DNA of 64,000 nt from Ardenticatenaceae bacterium (GCA_020634395.1 JACKBU010000009.1:1-64000), one strand, 5' to 3'. Numbered from the stretch's first letter, positions 35,506 through 44,807 are shown. Numbers and translations: made by a program. The notes: generated by a model from the letters alone, not told the origin.

Positions 35506-37830
35506 ATGAAAAAGAAGTTTACCTGTATGCTGGTGGTCGGTGCGCTGCTGTGGGGCACGGCCGTTTCCGCTTTTGCCGCCGGTTCCCTGGCCCCGTGGCA
35601 GGCCGCCGACGCTGTGCGTGATGCCTTGTTTGCCACGCAAAAAGCCCTGCTGCTCGCCGACGAGGCGGCCGCGCAGGACCAGTGGCAGACAGCCCAAGAG
35701 CTGGTCACAACTGAATTTGCCGCTTTTCCCACGGCCGTGCAAGACACCATCCAACACGCGTTTGCCGACGGCCGTACCGCCATTGCCGCCGCCGATACCG
35801 CCGGACTGGCCGCCGCACGCGGGCAAATTACCGGCGCCCTGTATTGGGGCGCTTACGAAAACCTGCAGCAGGCCATCGCTGCTGGCGACCAGCAAACGGC
35901 ACAGGCCTGGCTGCTGGTGCGCGAATTCCGGCCCAGCACCCGCTTCTCGCGGCCCGGCGCCGACGCCACGCTGGCGGTTCAGCAAATGGGCAGCCTGCCC
36001 ACGGACACCGTCCTGGCGCAGGTCAACGCCGATTTGCTCGATACCTACCAGGCGCGCCTGTTAACCTACCTGAACACCGCCGCCGACACCACGCTGCTAG
36101 CCGAACGGCGCGCCGAAGCAGCCGGGCTGGCCGCCGCGACCTGGTCCATCCTGGCCCCATCTTTTAGCGAACAAAGCGGCGACGCAGCCGCGGTGACGGC
36201 ACAGTGGGCAGATTTACAAACGGCCGTACTCGCCGCCGACGAAGCCCAGATCCAGGCGACCCACACGGCCTTGCTGGACGTGCTGGGTAGTTTTCGCGCT
36301 GCGCCGCTGTCGCCAGAGGAACAGGCACGGCGAGCCGGGCAGTTAATGCGTTATCTGGCGCTGGTGCCGGTGGAATATGGCCGCGGCGTGACAGACGGCG
36401 TGGTGATGCAGGACCTGGAAATCCAGGAAGCCATCACGTTTATGGATGGGGCGCAGGCCGCGTTCGCCGACCTGCAGCCTGCCCTGGCAGCACGGGACGC
36501 GGCGCAAACGACGGCCGTGGCCCAGTCGCTGCAGCAGGCCGCCGCCAATTTGCAGGCCGCCAATCGCAAAGAATCTGTGGTGCCGGTGGCGCAAATGACG
36601 GCGGACATACAATTTGTGACGGATGGACTAACGGCCGTTTTCCCACCGGAATGGCTGTCGCAAAACGCCGATGCCGATTTTGACGTGCTGGCTTCGGTGC
36701 TGGACCAGGTGGAAACGGCCGTACACGCCGGCGATTATGCCCGCGCCGAGTCGGCGCGGCTGGAAGCCTATGCCATTTTTGACGTAGGACCAGAACCGCG
36801 CCTGAAGGCCTTCTCCCCGGCGCTGGTAGCCGAAATTGACGGCCTGTTCTGGCAGGGCTACGAGGGCCGTGAGGGGCTGGCCCAGGCCATCGCTTTACAG
36901 GCGGAACCGGCGGCCATCAGCGCTACGCGAGCAGAGTTGGACGAGGCATTGTCCCAGGCCCAGATCACCCTGGGCGACGGACCCAGTTCGCCAACGGCCG
37001 TGGCGACCAATGCAGCCATCATCGTTTTCCGCGAGGGATTGGAGTCGGTGGTCATTCTGGCGGCGTTGATGGCCAGCATGGTGGGCGCATACAAACGCTT
37101 CCGCAAGCCGATGGTGTTGGGCGCGGCGTTGTCGCTGGTGGCTACGGCCGTTACCTTCTGGCTGGCACAGGTTATCCTAACCTCCCTCTCGCGTTACGGC
37201 GAAAAACTGGAGGCGGTCGTCTCGTTGTTAGCCATCGCCATCTTGCTGCTCATCACCAACTGGTTCTTCCACAAAACCTATTGGAAGGATTGGATGAAGG
37301 GCTTCCACCAACAAAAACGGCAGGTGCTGGCGGCGGAAACCGGCCAGTTCCTGGGTCTGGTCATTTTGGGGTTTACCAGTATGTACCGCGAAGGGTTTGA
37401 GACGGTGCTTTTCTTGCAAGCGCTGGTGCTGGATGCCGGCACCAAAGTTGTGTTGGAAGGCATTGGGCTGGGCATACTGGGCGTGGCCATCGTCGGCGTG
37501 ATCACCTTTCGCGTACAGCAGCGGCTGCCTTACAAGAAGATGCTCGTCTATACCGGCGTGCTGATTGGCGTGGTACTGGTGACGATGGTGGGCAAGACGG
37601 TCCACGTGATGCAGGCGGTGGGCTGGCTGGGCATCACGCCCATCAAAGGTCTGACACTGCCGTACTGGGCCGGTTTATGGTTCGGTCTGTATGCCACGTG
37701 GCAGGGAATTATACTGCAAGTGGGGGCCGCCCTGTTTGTGCTGGGCAGTTACTTTGGCGCAGAATGGCTGCAGGCCCGCAAACGCCAGCAGCGCGTCCAC
37801 GGTGGGCACAAACACGCGCAGACGGTGTGA
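35506..37830 (+). CDS. FTR1-family iron permease with a long exported N-terminal domain
   Basis: 774 residues. Signal sequence 1-25, then ~475 residues of helical, Ala/Gln-rich exported sequence made of repeating ~100-residue helical blocks, then the FTR1/EfeU permease at ~500-760 with about 7 membrane helices. Both iron motifs are present: FREGLESVV and YREGFETVLF. A short His-containing tail ends the protein. No EfeB peroxidase gene is adjacent. The permease takes up iron delivered by the upstream lipoprotein. Confidence 0.9.
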   Translation: MKKKFTCMLVVGALLWGTAVSAFAAGSLAPWQAADAVRDALFATQKALLLADEAAAQDQWQTAQELVTTEFAAFPTAVQDTIQHAFADGRTAIAAADTAGLAAARGQITGALYWGAYENLQQAIAAGDQQTAQAWLLVREFRPSTRFSRPGADATLAVQQMGSLPTDTVLAQVNADLLDTYQARLLTYLNTAADTTLLAERRAEAAGLAAATWSILAPSFSEQSGDAAAVTAQWADLQTAVLAADEAQIQATHTALLDVLGSFRAAPLSPEEQARRAGQLMRYLALVPVEYGRGVTDGVVMQDLEIQEAITFMDGAQAAFADLQPALAARDAAQTTAVAQSLQQAAANLQAANRKESVVPVAQMTADIQFVTDGLTAVFPPEWLSQNADADFDVLASVLDQVETAVHAGDYARAESARLEAYAIFDVGPEPRLKAFSPALVAEIDGLFWQGYEGREGLAQAIALQAEPAAISATRAELDEALSQAQITLGDGPSSPTAVATNAAIIVFREGLESVVILAALMASMVGAYKRFRKPMVLGAALSLVATAVTFWLAQVILTSLSRYGEKLEAVVSLLAIAILLLITNWFFHKTYWKDWMKGFHQQKRQVLAAETGQFLGLVILGFTSMYREGFETVLFLQALVLDAGTKVVLEGIGLGILGVAIVGVITFRVQQRLPYKKMLVYTGVLIGVVLVTMVGKTVHVMQAVGWLGITPIKGLTLPYWAGLWFGLYATWQGIILQVGAALFVLGSYFGAEWLQARKRQQRVHGGHKHAQTV

Positions 37831-37874
37831 GAGAAGAGACTGGAGACGGAAGTTTCAGTCTCCAATCTCTCTTT
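37831..37874. repeat. CTCCAATCTCC-type repeat between convergent genes
   Basis: GAGACTGGAGAC and CAGTCTCCAATCTC face each other around a short loop. The word CAGTCTCCAATCTC is shared with 7918-7940 and with the hairpin at 39712-39751, making a small dispersed family. It separates ftr1 (+) from metW (-). Confidence 0.6.
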
Positions 37875-37875
37875 C

Positions 37876-38502
37876 TCAGGCGGACAGGACGTAAACGGCC
37901 GTGGTCGCCAATAAATTCTTAAACCAGGTACGGGGACTGCGTTTGCCGGCGGCCATGTACACTTCGTCCAGCAGCCGCACGTTCAATTCGCGGGATAGGG
38001 CAATAAAGTCGCTGACGGTCATGACCTGCCAGCGCGGCGGTTCGTACCAGGCCTGGGGCAAATCGGGGGCGTGGGGAATACGGCCGTGCAGCAAAAGCTC
38101 CAGACGGCAGCGCCAATAGCCCCAATTGGGAAAACTAACCACTGCTTTCTGCCCCACGCGCAGCATTTCGCGCAAAATCATGGCCGGGTCATCCAGAAAC
38201 GGCAGCGTCTGGCTAAGCACCACGTAATCGAAACTGTCGTCGGGATAATCGGCCAATCCTTCTTCCAGATTACCCTGGCGCACCGTCAGGCCGCGCCGCA
38301 CACAGGCCAGCACGCCCTCCTCGCTTATTTCGATGCCGCGTCCCCGCACTTCCTTCTGGTAAACTAGAAACTCAAGCAGTTCGCCGTCGCCACAGCCCAG
38401 ATCCAGCAGCCGCACCCCGCTGGGAATCAGGCTGGCTATAACGCTCAGATCGGGGCGGAGGGAAGCAGGCTGGGAGAGTGAAGGCTGAAAACTCGTCATC
38501 AT
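37876..38502 (-). CDS. metW: MetW, methionine-biosynthesis methyltransferase-like protein
   Basis: 208 residues from the ATG at 38502, which overlaps the metX stop as ATGA. SAM-binding motif I LLDLGCGDGELLEFL (about 32-46), GIEISEEGV, and FDYVVLSQTL (about 91-100). MetW acts with MetX in many bacteria that lack other acyltransferases. Translational coupling and operon position support this role. Nothing unusual in sequence. Confidence 0.93.
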   Translation of the reverse strand: MMTSFQPSLSQPASLRPDLSVIASLIPSGVRLLDLGCGDGELLEFLVYQKEVRGRGIEISEEGVLACVRRGLTVRQGNLEEGLADYPDDSFDYVVLSQTLPFLDDPAMILREMLRVGQKAVVSFPNWGYWRCRLELLLHGRIPHAPDLPQAWYEPPRWQVMTVSDFIALSRELNVRLLDEVYMAAGKRSPRTWFKNLLATTAVYVLSA

Positions 38503-39689
38503 TTCCCGGCCACCGACCATTTGCCATTGGCTCCCCGCCGCCCACCGTTGGCCTCTACCCACAACCTGTCCAAAAAGCTGCTCAGGAGTTCCGTCATGGT
38601 TTCCACTTCCAGCAGAAAGGCATCGTGGCCCCAGGTAGATTCAATGTCCAGGAAAGTGACGTCGGCGTTAACGGCCGTTAACGCTGTCACCAACTCCTTA
38701 CTGTGATACGTCGGGTAAAGCCAGTCGCTCGTAAAGCTCACCACCAGATACTTGATGTCCGCTGAATGGACGAACGAACCGGCCAGCGTGCCCGTCGGTT
38801 CCGTCAGATCAAAATAATCCATCGCCTTGGTCACATAAAGATAACTGTTGGCGTCGAAACGGCGGGTGAAGTTATTCCCATTGTACTTCAGGTAACTTTC
38901 GACCTGAAACTCCGTCTGAAACTGAAAACCAAACTTCTCACGATCCTGCAGGCGACGGCCGAATTTCAGATTCATGCTCTCGTCGCTGAGGTAGGTGATA
39001 TGCCCCACCATTCGGGCCACCGCCAATCCGGCATCCGGTTTTTGCGGCTTGTCGTAGTAATCGCCGCTTTGCCAGTTAGGATCGGCGTAAATAGCCTGGC
39101 GCCCCACTTCGCTCAGGGCAATGAGCATCGGGCTGTGCCGACCCGTGGTTGCCAATGGAATGGCTGCTTTCAGGCGCTGCGGGTAATGGGCCGCCCATTC
39201 CAGCACCTGCATCCCGCCCATCGAGCCGCCGGCCACACAAAAAAGCTGATCGATCCCCAAATGGTCGATCAGCCGAATTTGTGCCCGCACCATGTCGCCA
39301 ATGGTAACAACCGGAAACTGCAAGCCGTAGGGTTTGCCCGTCACCGGGTTCGTCTCTGTGGGGCCGGTTGTGCCATAACAACTGCCCAGCACGTTGCTGC
39401 AAATGACAAAGTAACGGTCTGTGTCAAACGCCTTACCAGGGCCAATACAATCATCCCACCAACCGGCTTTGTCGTCATCTGGGGCATGAAAACCGGCGGC
39501 GTGGGCACTGCCGCTTAGCGCATGGCAGATAAGGATGGCGTTGCTGCGATCCTCATTGAGTGTTCCGTACGTTTCGTAAGCAAGCGTAACAGGGCTGAGG
39601 ACAGCACCGCTTTCCAGCCGAAAAGACTCCTTCTCCGCGAAGGTGAAATATTGTGTGTGAACGATGCCAACGGAGGATGTCGTGATCAT
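38499..39689 (-). CDS. metX: Homoserine O-acetyltransferase
   Basis: 396 residues. Alpha/beta-hydrolase fold with nucleophile Ser in VAGGSMGGMQVLEWA (about 150-164), Asp in FTSDWLYP (about 319-326) and His in WGHDAFLLE (about 353-361). SNVLGSCYGTTGP is the typical acyl-CoA-site signature. It makes O-acetyl-homoserine (or O-succinyl-homoserine in some species; acyl choice not certain from sequence). Second gene of the riboswitch-controlled operon. Confidence 0.95.
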   Translation of the reverse strand: MITTSSVGIVHTQYFTFAEKESFRLESGAVLSPVTLAYETYGTLNEDRSNAILICHALSGSAHAAGFHAPDDDKAGWWDDCIGPGKAFDTDRYFVICSNVLGSCYGTTGPTETNPVTGKPYGLQFPVVTIGDMVRAQIRLIDHLGIDQLFCVAGGSMGGMQVLEWAAHYPQRLKAAIPLATTGRHSPMLIALSEVGRQAIYADPNWQSGDYYDKPQKPDAGLAVARMVGHITYLSDESMNLKFGRRLQDREKFGFQFQTEFQVESYLKYNGNNFTRRFDANSYLYVTKAMDYFDLTEPTGTLAGSFVHSADIKYLVVSFTSDWLYPTYHSKELVTALTAVNADVTFLDIESTWGHDAFLLEVETMTELLSSFLDRLWVEANGGRRGANGKWSVAGK

Positions 39690-39711
39690 TGTTTTGTGGT
39701 TTGTGGGGGGG

Positions 39712-39751
39712 ATTGGAGACTGGAGATTTTAGCCATCTCCAATCTCCAAAT
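39712..39751 (-). repeat. Hairpin between metY and metX
   Basis: ATTGGAGACTGGAGAT (39712-39727) pairs with ATCTCCAATCTCCAAAT (39735-39751), one mismatch. Same word family as at 7918 and 37831. It could tune the ratio of metX to metY message. Confidence 0.6.
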
Positions 39752-39755
39752 CATC

Positions 39756-41036
39756 TCAGGCATTCAACGCCTGGTCCAGATCCCATAAAATATCGTCAAT
39801 ATCTTCGATGCCTACACTCAGGCGAACGAAGTCTGGGGTAATACCGGCCGTCCGGAGTTCCTCCGGGGAAAGCTGGCTGTGGGTAGTCGAGGCCGGATGG
39901 ATGGCCAGGGACTTGGCATCGCCAACATTGGCCAGATGGCTAAACAACTTAAGGTTGTTGATGAAACGCTCGCCGGCTTCGCGGCCGCCTTTTACGCCAA
40001 AACCCAAGATGGCGCCTGGTCCTTTCGGCAGCACCTTTTTGGCGCGTTTGAAGTGGGGATGGCTGGGCAAACCTGGATAGGTGACCCATTCCACGGCCGG
40101 ATGCTGCTCCAGGCACTCGGCCACCTGCTGCGCGTTGCTCACATGGCGATCCATGCGCAAACTGAGCGTCTCCAAACCCTGGAGGGTTTGCCAACTGTTA
40201 AAGGGCGACTGGCTGGCGCCAATGTCGCGTAAGATTTGCACCCGCGCCTTCAGGATGAAGGCCGGCGGGCCTAATTCAGCATAAACCAGGCCGTGATAAC
40301 TGGGATCGGGGTCAGTGAAGTTGGCGAAACGGCCGCTCGTCCAATCAAAGTTCCCGCCATCCACAATCACGCCGCCAATAGACGTACCGTGGCCACCGAT
40401 AAACTTGGTCGTTGAATGGGTGACAATGTTAGCGCCCCATTCAAACGGCCGGCACAGGTAGGGCGTGGCAAAGGTGTTGTCGATCATCAGGGGAATCGCG
40501 TACTTCTGGGCAATGGCGGATACTTCCTCAAACGGAAACACGGTAATGTCCGGGTTGCCCAGCGTTTCGCCGTAGATGATTTTGGTGTTGTCCTGGATAG
40601 CAGCTTCAAAAGCGGCCGGATCCGAGGGATCGACAAAGGTCACGGTAATGCCCAGCCGGGGAAAAGTATAGTTGAACTGGTTGTAAGTGCCGCCGTACAA
40701 ACGGCTGCTGCTCACGATATGGTCTCCCGCCCCGCAAAGCGTCAATATCGCCATGGTCTGGGCGCCGTGGCCACTGCTGGAAGCCAATGCTCCTACGCCG
40801 CCTTCCAGGTCAGCCAGCCGCTGCTCCAGCACATCGCTGGTCGGGTTCATGATACGCGTGTAGATATTGCCAAATTCCTTGAGAGCAAAGAGGTTGGCGG
40901 CGTGTTCGGTATCCTTGAACTGATAGCTGGTGGTCTGATAGATGGGGACAGCGCGGCTGCCGGTGGCCGGGTCGGGCTGCTGCCCGGCGTGCAATTGACG
41001 GGTGGTAAAACCTAATTTGCGGGTTTGTTCGGTCAT
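39756..41036 (-). CDS. metY: O-acetylhomoserine sulfhydrylase
   Basis: 426 residues after GAAGGAG. PLP enzyme of the Cys/Met metabolism family: SSGHGAQTMAILTL (about 83-96), the PLP Asp in LMIDNTFATPYLCRP (about 186-200) and the Schiff-base Lys in HSTTKFIGGHG (about 211-221). It converts O-acetylhomoserine plus sulfide to homocysteine. First gene of the operon, preceded by a SAM-I riboswitch. Confidence 0.95.
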   Translation of the reverse strand: MTEQTRKLGFTTRQLHAGQQPDPATGSRAVPIYQTTSYQFKDTEHAANLFALKEFGNIYTRIMNPTSDVLEQRLADLEGGVGALASSSGHGAQTMAILTLCGAGDHIVSSSRLYGGTYNQFNYTFPRLGITVTFVDPSDPAAFEAAIQDNTKIIYGETLGNPDITVFPFEEVSAIAQKYAIPLMIDNTFATPYLCRPFEWGANIVTHSTTKFIGGHGTSIGGVIVDGGNFDWTSGRFANFTDPDPSYHGLVYAELGPPAFILKARVQILRDIGASQSPFNSWQTLQGLETLSLRMDRHVSNAQQVAECLEQHPAVEWVTYPGLPSHPHFKRAKKVLPKGPGAILGFGVKGGREAGERFINNLKLFSHLANVGDAKSLAIHPASTTHSQLSPEELRTAGITPDFVRLSVGIEDIDDILWDLDQALNA

Positions 41037-41220
41037 GAAAACGCTCCTTCAAAATGTTTAATTTTTTGAATTGGTAAATGGTTGAATGATGAAGGTAACA
41101 AGCAGGGCCGGCGCCAACGGGTACCGTTCATCGTCCTGGTCCATAACTTAAATTTTGAGCGTTTCTGGAGTTTTTGCCTGGGGCGGCGCGCACGCCTGGG
41201 GCTTTTGGGGGAACTTTGGT

Positions 41221-41349
41221 CCTCTCTCATCTTCCAGAATCGCTCTGCCGGAATTGGCACCCTGCCGCTGTCTTTGTCTGGTTCAGACATTGACGAGTCG
41301 GGTTGCCGAGGCTTCATCGGGCCGGTCCCTCCGCCTCTCTGGATAAAAG
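41221..41349 (-). promoter_or_regulatory. SAM-I riboswitch of the met operon
   Basis: On the minus strand, from 41349 downward, the S-box core is clear: TATCCAGAGAGGCGGAGGGA, then CCGGCCCGATGAAGCCTCGG, CAACC, later GGTGCCAATTCCGGCAGAG, and GATGAGAGAGG closing the P1 side (41231-41221). All invariant blocks of the SAM-I aptamer are present in order. The expression platform is less clear: no GC hairpin with U-run follows. TTCAAAA/TTTTGAA next to GGAG (41041-41070) could hide the ribosome site, so control may be translational. Confidence 0.9.
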
Positions 41350-41374
41350 TGACACTATATAGTTGTTGGATTCG

Positions 41375-41403
41375 ACTATAGCGGCTTGCCCGGTATTCGT
41401 CAA
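41375..41403 (-). promoter_or_regulatory. Sigma-70 promoter of the met operon
   Basis: Minus-strand TTGACG (41398-41403) and TATAGT (41375-41380) with a 17-nt spacer lie 26 nt upstream of the riboswitch aptamer, ideal spacing for a start near 41368. Confidence 0.75.
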
Positions 41404-41465
41404 GCGCCGCTTTTGCACAAAAGGCAACAAGGGTTCCTTGTGTAAATACGACAATTGGGGCGGCG

Positions 41466-43175
41466 CTAAGCGCCGGTTGTCTTTAGCTCCTGTAAATACT
41501 CGTGGACCTGGGAAATGGTGACAGAGCCTTCGCCCACGGCCGAAGCGACACGTTTGACAGACCGGTGGCGCAGGTCGCCGACGGCGAAAACGCCGGGCAG
41601 GCTGGTCTCGAACGGCCGTGGCATTCTCGTCAACGGCCAGTTGGCGGAGTAACGGCCGTCGCCCAGCAAATCCTGCCCGGTGATGACGTACCCGTTCTCA
41701 TCGCACAAGATGGTTTCTGGCAGCCATTGGGTGTGCGGGCTGGCCCCGATCAAGATAAAGAGAGCGGAACCGGAAACGGCCGTTTCCTCCCCGGTCGCCA
41801 TATCCCGCACCATCAAACCCTCCAGCCGATGCTCGCCATAACAGGCGGCGATCTCAACATTGCAGCACACTTCGATGTTGCCGCAGGTGACAATATCATT
41901 CATCAGGTAGTCCGACATGGTGTCGGTCAAAGAATCTCCCCGCACCAGCATCGTCACACGGCTGGCAAACTTGGACAAATACACGGCCGCCTGTCCGGCG
42001 GCATTGCCGCCGCCAACGACAAATACCTCCTTGCCCTGCATAGCCTTGGCTTCGGTAACCGCAGCGCCATAAAACACGCCGGAACCGACGAGTGTATTGA
42101 GATGTGGCAGATCCAGGTGGCGATATGCCGCACCCATCGCCAGGATCACTGTGCGCCCCAACAGCTCTGTCCCATCATCCAAAACGACTACGTAATGCTG
42201 CCCGGTGCTGCGTAAAGCCGCCGCCTGGCGCATAAAGTAAAAATGGGCGCCAAAAAACCAGGCCTGTTCATAGGCGCGCGCCGCCAGCGCCGCTCCGCTA
42301 ATGCCTCGCGGAAATCCCAGATAGTTGCGAATGAGCGAACTGGTTCCCGCCTGCCCGCCTATGGCCCGGCTCTCGATGACGATGGTATGCAGCCCTTCGG
42401 AAGCGCCATAAACGGCCGCAGACAAACCGGCCGGTCCCGCCCCGACAATAATCACATCATAGGCAAAGTTTTCCAGGCGGGTGTTGACCCCGAACGCGTC
42501 GGCAATGGCTTCATTGGCAGGATTTACCATCACCCGATTGTCGAGAAAAATAAGGACAGGCAGGGGACCATCTAGCGCGCCGGCATTTTGCAGCAGGGTT
42601 TGTCCGTCTTCGCTGTGCACGTCATAAAAGCCATAGGGGATGCCGTTGCGCGCGAAAAGGTCTCGCAATTCATGAGAGCGCGGCGCCCACTCTTCGCCGA
42701 TGATCTGGACGACCTGAAAAGCGGGCCGGTTCACGCGGCTCCATTCACGCAGCAGATCGGTGACAAATTCATGGAAACGTTCGTCTGGCTGGTCATCGAG
42801 GGCAGCAGGCCGGGTCGTATAACCGTCAATCTGGCCCAAAGCAAAGGTGTGGAAAATCGGTTCTGCGGTGAAGCGATCACTCCAGTCGATGAGCAGCGCT
42901 CGTTTGGCGCGGGGGTGCAGCGGATTGGCGCGGACAAAAAACTCGATGCCGCTCATGTCTGGCAGTGATTGGGCGCAAAGGAGGAGAACGACGGCACGGC
43001 CGTTATCCCGCATATCGCGCAGCAGTTGCAGCGCCGCCTGCCCAGAGGCCGCGCTGCGAATCTCATAATCGGCGCTGTAGCGGCGGCGCAGCGCCTGAAT
43101 GATGCCCAGAACTCCTATGGCGTCACCGTCAATCGCCAGTATCACCGGCTGTACCTGGGGTGTCGGAGAATCCAT
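41466..43175 (-). CDS. Receiver / thioredoxin-like / thioredoxin-reductase-like fusion protein
   Basis: 569 residues after GAGGTGAT. Residues 1-140 are a degenerate receiver (AIDGD; the phosphoacceptor region reads LLLCAQSLPDMSG, no canonical Asp). Residues ~150-235 are a thioredoxin/glutaredoxin-like domain without CxxC (IIGEEWAPRSHELRD). From ~240 comes FAD-binding IIVGAGPAGLSAAVYGAS, then NAD-binding FVVGGGNAAGQAAVYLS and GVFAVGDLR. The place of the redox CATC of thioredoxin reductase is GAAVTEAK. Fused response-regulator/thioredoxin-reductase proteins are a known group. Redox chemistry at FAD without a disulfide suggests a signalling or alternative-electron-acceptor role. Confidence 0.88.
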   Translation of the reverse strand: MDSPTPQVQPVILAIDGDAIGVLGIIQALRRRYSADYEIRSAASGQAALQLLRDMRDNGRAVVLLLCAQSLPDMSGIEFFVRANPLHPRAKRALLIDWSDRFTAEPIFHTFALGQIDGYTTRPAALDDQPDERFHEFVTDLLREWSRVNRPAFQVVQIIGEEWAPRSHELRDLFARNGIPYGFYDVHSEDGQTLLQNAGALDGPLPVLIFLDNRVMVNPANEAIADAFGVNTRLENFAYDVIIVGAGPAGLSAAVYGASEGLHTIVIESRAIGGQAGTSSLIRNYLGFPRGISGAALAARAYEQAWFFGAHFYFMRQAAALRSTGQHYVVVLDDGTELLGRTVILAMGAAYRHLDLPHLNTLVGSGVFYGAAVTEAKAMQGKEVFVVGGGNAAGQAAVYLSKFASRVTMLVRGDSLTDTMSDYLMNDIVTCGNIEVCCNVEIAACYGEHRLEGLMVRDMATGEETAVSGSALFILIGASPHTQWLPETILCDENGYVITGQDLLGDGRYSANWPLTRMPRPFETSLPGVFAVGDLRHRSVKRVASAVGEGSVTISQVHEYLQELKTTGA

Positions 43176-43539
43176 ATCACCTCGTCCAAATTACTGATTT
43201 TTTCACAACTAAAGTAGGCTGATAGGATGGCCGGGCGGCCCGGCAAGAGCAGCAGAGAAGCCAGGAAAAGTATAAGAGAATCACCCATTGGAGGCAACAC
43301 GGCCGTTGTGGCAGCCCGTACTTTATTCCCAGGAAGGACCAATGGGTTACGGCCGTACAGTCCGCCAATTCTCCAAAAATGGTATCCTACGTACAGGTTT
43401 TGACGGCAAGAAAAACGCCAGAGAGACGCCAATAAAGTTAATCGGCTTCGTAAGTTTGTCTCTATAAGGTGAAGTCGATCGTTACAACAGATTGCACGAT
43501 CCCCAGGAAATTGCAATGTGTTGACACCGAGATTACATC
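43176..43539. other. Divergent promoter region
   Basis: 364 bp between the fusion protein gene and the receiver gene. Two ACGGCCGT copies (about 43302 and 43349-43356). No strong hexamers or RNA structure recognised. Small frames on the minus strand here are rejected. Confidence 0.45.
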
Positions 43540-43938
43540 ATGTTTAAAGGTTTGGGAGTCATGCCACTGCAGAGAACCGTTGTTTGCATTGAAGTGCAGC
43601 CGCAAGTAGAAGAAGACATCGACAGCTTTTTAGCCCAATATGGCATAGAGTTTATTCGCGCCGCCCACGCCGAGGGAACTGTTAGCCTGGTACACCAGGA
43701 ACCCCCGGACGTACTATTGATGGACATGAGCGCTGAACAAGAGATGCTCTGGACAATGTTTCATCAATTCCGGAACTCAATGCGCACCTGCAATATTCCG
43801 ATAATTCTCATCTCTCCTCGTATCACGACCATTGAGCACATTCGCCAGTTGTATGCCGCCAATGCGGCCGGCTACCTGACCAAACCCTACACCCCTCACG
43901 AACTGCTGGAAAGCATTGATAGGGTGTTGGCCATTTAA
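43540..43938 (+). CDS. Stand-alone receiver domain protein
   Basis: 132 residues from 43540; an internal ATG at 43561 would place the phosphoacceptor Asp (LLMDMS) at position 55, closer to the family norm. Lys in YLTKPYT and Ser in LISPR are the other conserved residues; the N-terminal acidic pair is replaced (CIEVQ), so phosphorylation may be weak. No output domain. Divergent from the receiver-thioredoxin reductase gene, a possible pair. Confidence 0.8.
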   Translation: MFKGLGVMPLQRTVVCIEVQPQVEEDIDSFLAQYGIEFIRAAHAEGTVSLVHQEPPDVLLMDMSAEQEMLWTMFHQFRNSMRTCNIPIILISPRITTIEHIRQLYAANAAGYLTKPYTPHELLESIDRVLAI

Positions 43939-44024
43939 GCAGTCATCTTAAGTACTTGATGGGTTAGCTAAAACTGCTTCGGAGCATTTTCCAGTAAGCA
44001 AACTGCAAGAATGGCACGGAAGAA

Positions 44025-44807
44025 CTAAGCCAGCAAAAACTGCAACGTTTCTGCGGCGAACAGATCGGGATTTGTGTCCATAGCGATGTGTTGCTGTCCG
44101 GGCAGAACTGTGATCCGACTGTTGGGAAGAGCTGAATCCAGTAATCTAATGCCTTCGTGGAAAAAATTTGGGCTGTCGCCGCCTAGAAGCAGCAGGGTCT
44201 GCACCTCCAAACCGGCAAATTTTTCAGCGTCAAACTTGTAGGTCGAATCGATTTGTATTTCTCTGGGGATAGTCGGCGCCAGCGATACGCGCGTGGGCCA
44301 CACGGGCAGTTGACGGTAGGCTTTTAATTCGTGATCCGGCATTTTGGGCCCGTTACGCAAAAATAAGACCAATGCCTCTTCTTGCTGCCCTTTATCTAGC
44401 AGGCTTTGCATTTGCCCGGGAAGGTCACGAGGAAACAAGGGGGTGCCGGTCGGCAGCGGCGGTTCGTACAGAATAAGGCGGCTGATGCCTTTGGTTAACA
44501 GAGCAGCTTCTAAAGTACAAAGTGCGCCATAGGAATGACCCAGTACAAATACAGATTCCCCAATCGCATCCACGACGGCCGCCACATCTTCTGCCTCGCG
44601 CAAAAAATTATAATCCGGAGAATCGCCGCTTTGTCCCCGCCCGCGTCTATCCATGGCGTAGACGGTGAAGTGTTGTTCAAACCGCGGCGAGATAGCCGAC
44701 CACCGCGTGTGGTCGGCTGTGGTGCCGTGCACCAAAAGGAGCGGCGGTCCTGATCCACTTTCCCAGAAGGCAATCGGTGTCCCATCGTTTGAGTTGGTTT
44801 TTTTCAT
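44025..44807 (-). CDS. Alpha/beta hydrolase
   Basis: 260 residues. HGTTADHTRW gives the oxyanion region, GHSYGA (nucleophile Ser ~91), Asp in LLGGDSPNF, His in QQHIAMD. A small helical cap lies between. Overlaps the upstream small gene by 4 bp (ATGA), so the two are translationally coupled. No ACGGCCGT occurs in either gene, and the region is less GC-biased than the surroundings. Substrate unknown. Confidence 0.9.
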   Translation of the reverse strand: MKKTNSNDGTPIAFWESGSGPPLLLVHGTTADHTRWSAISPRFEQHFTVYAMDRRGRGQSGDSPDYNFLREAEDVAAVVDAIGESVFVLGHSYGALCTLEAALLTKGISRLILYEPPLPTGTPLFPRDLPGQMQSLLDKGQQEEALVLFLRNGPKMPDHELKAYRQLPVWPTRVSLAPTIPREIQIDSTYKFDAEKFAGLEVQTLLLLGGDSPNFFHEGIRLLDSALPNSRITVLPGQQHIAMDTNPDLFAAETLQFLLA

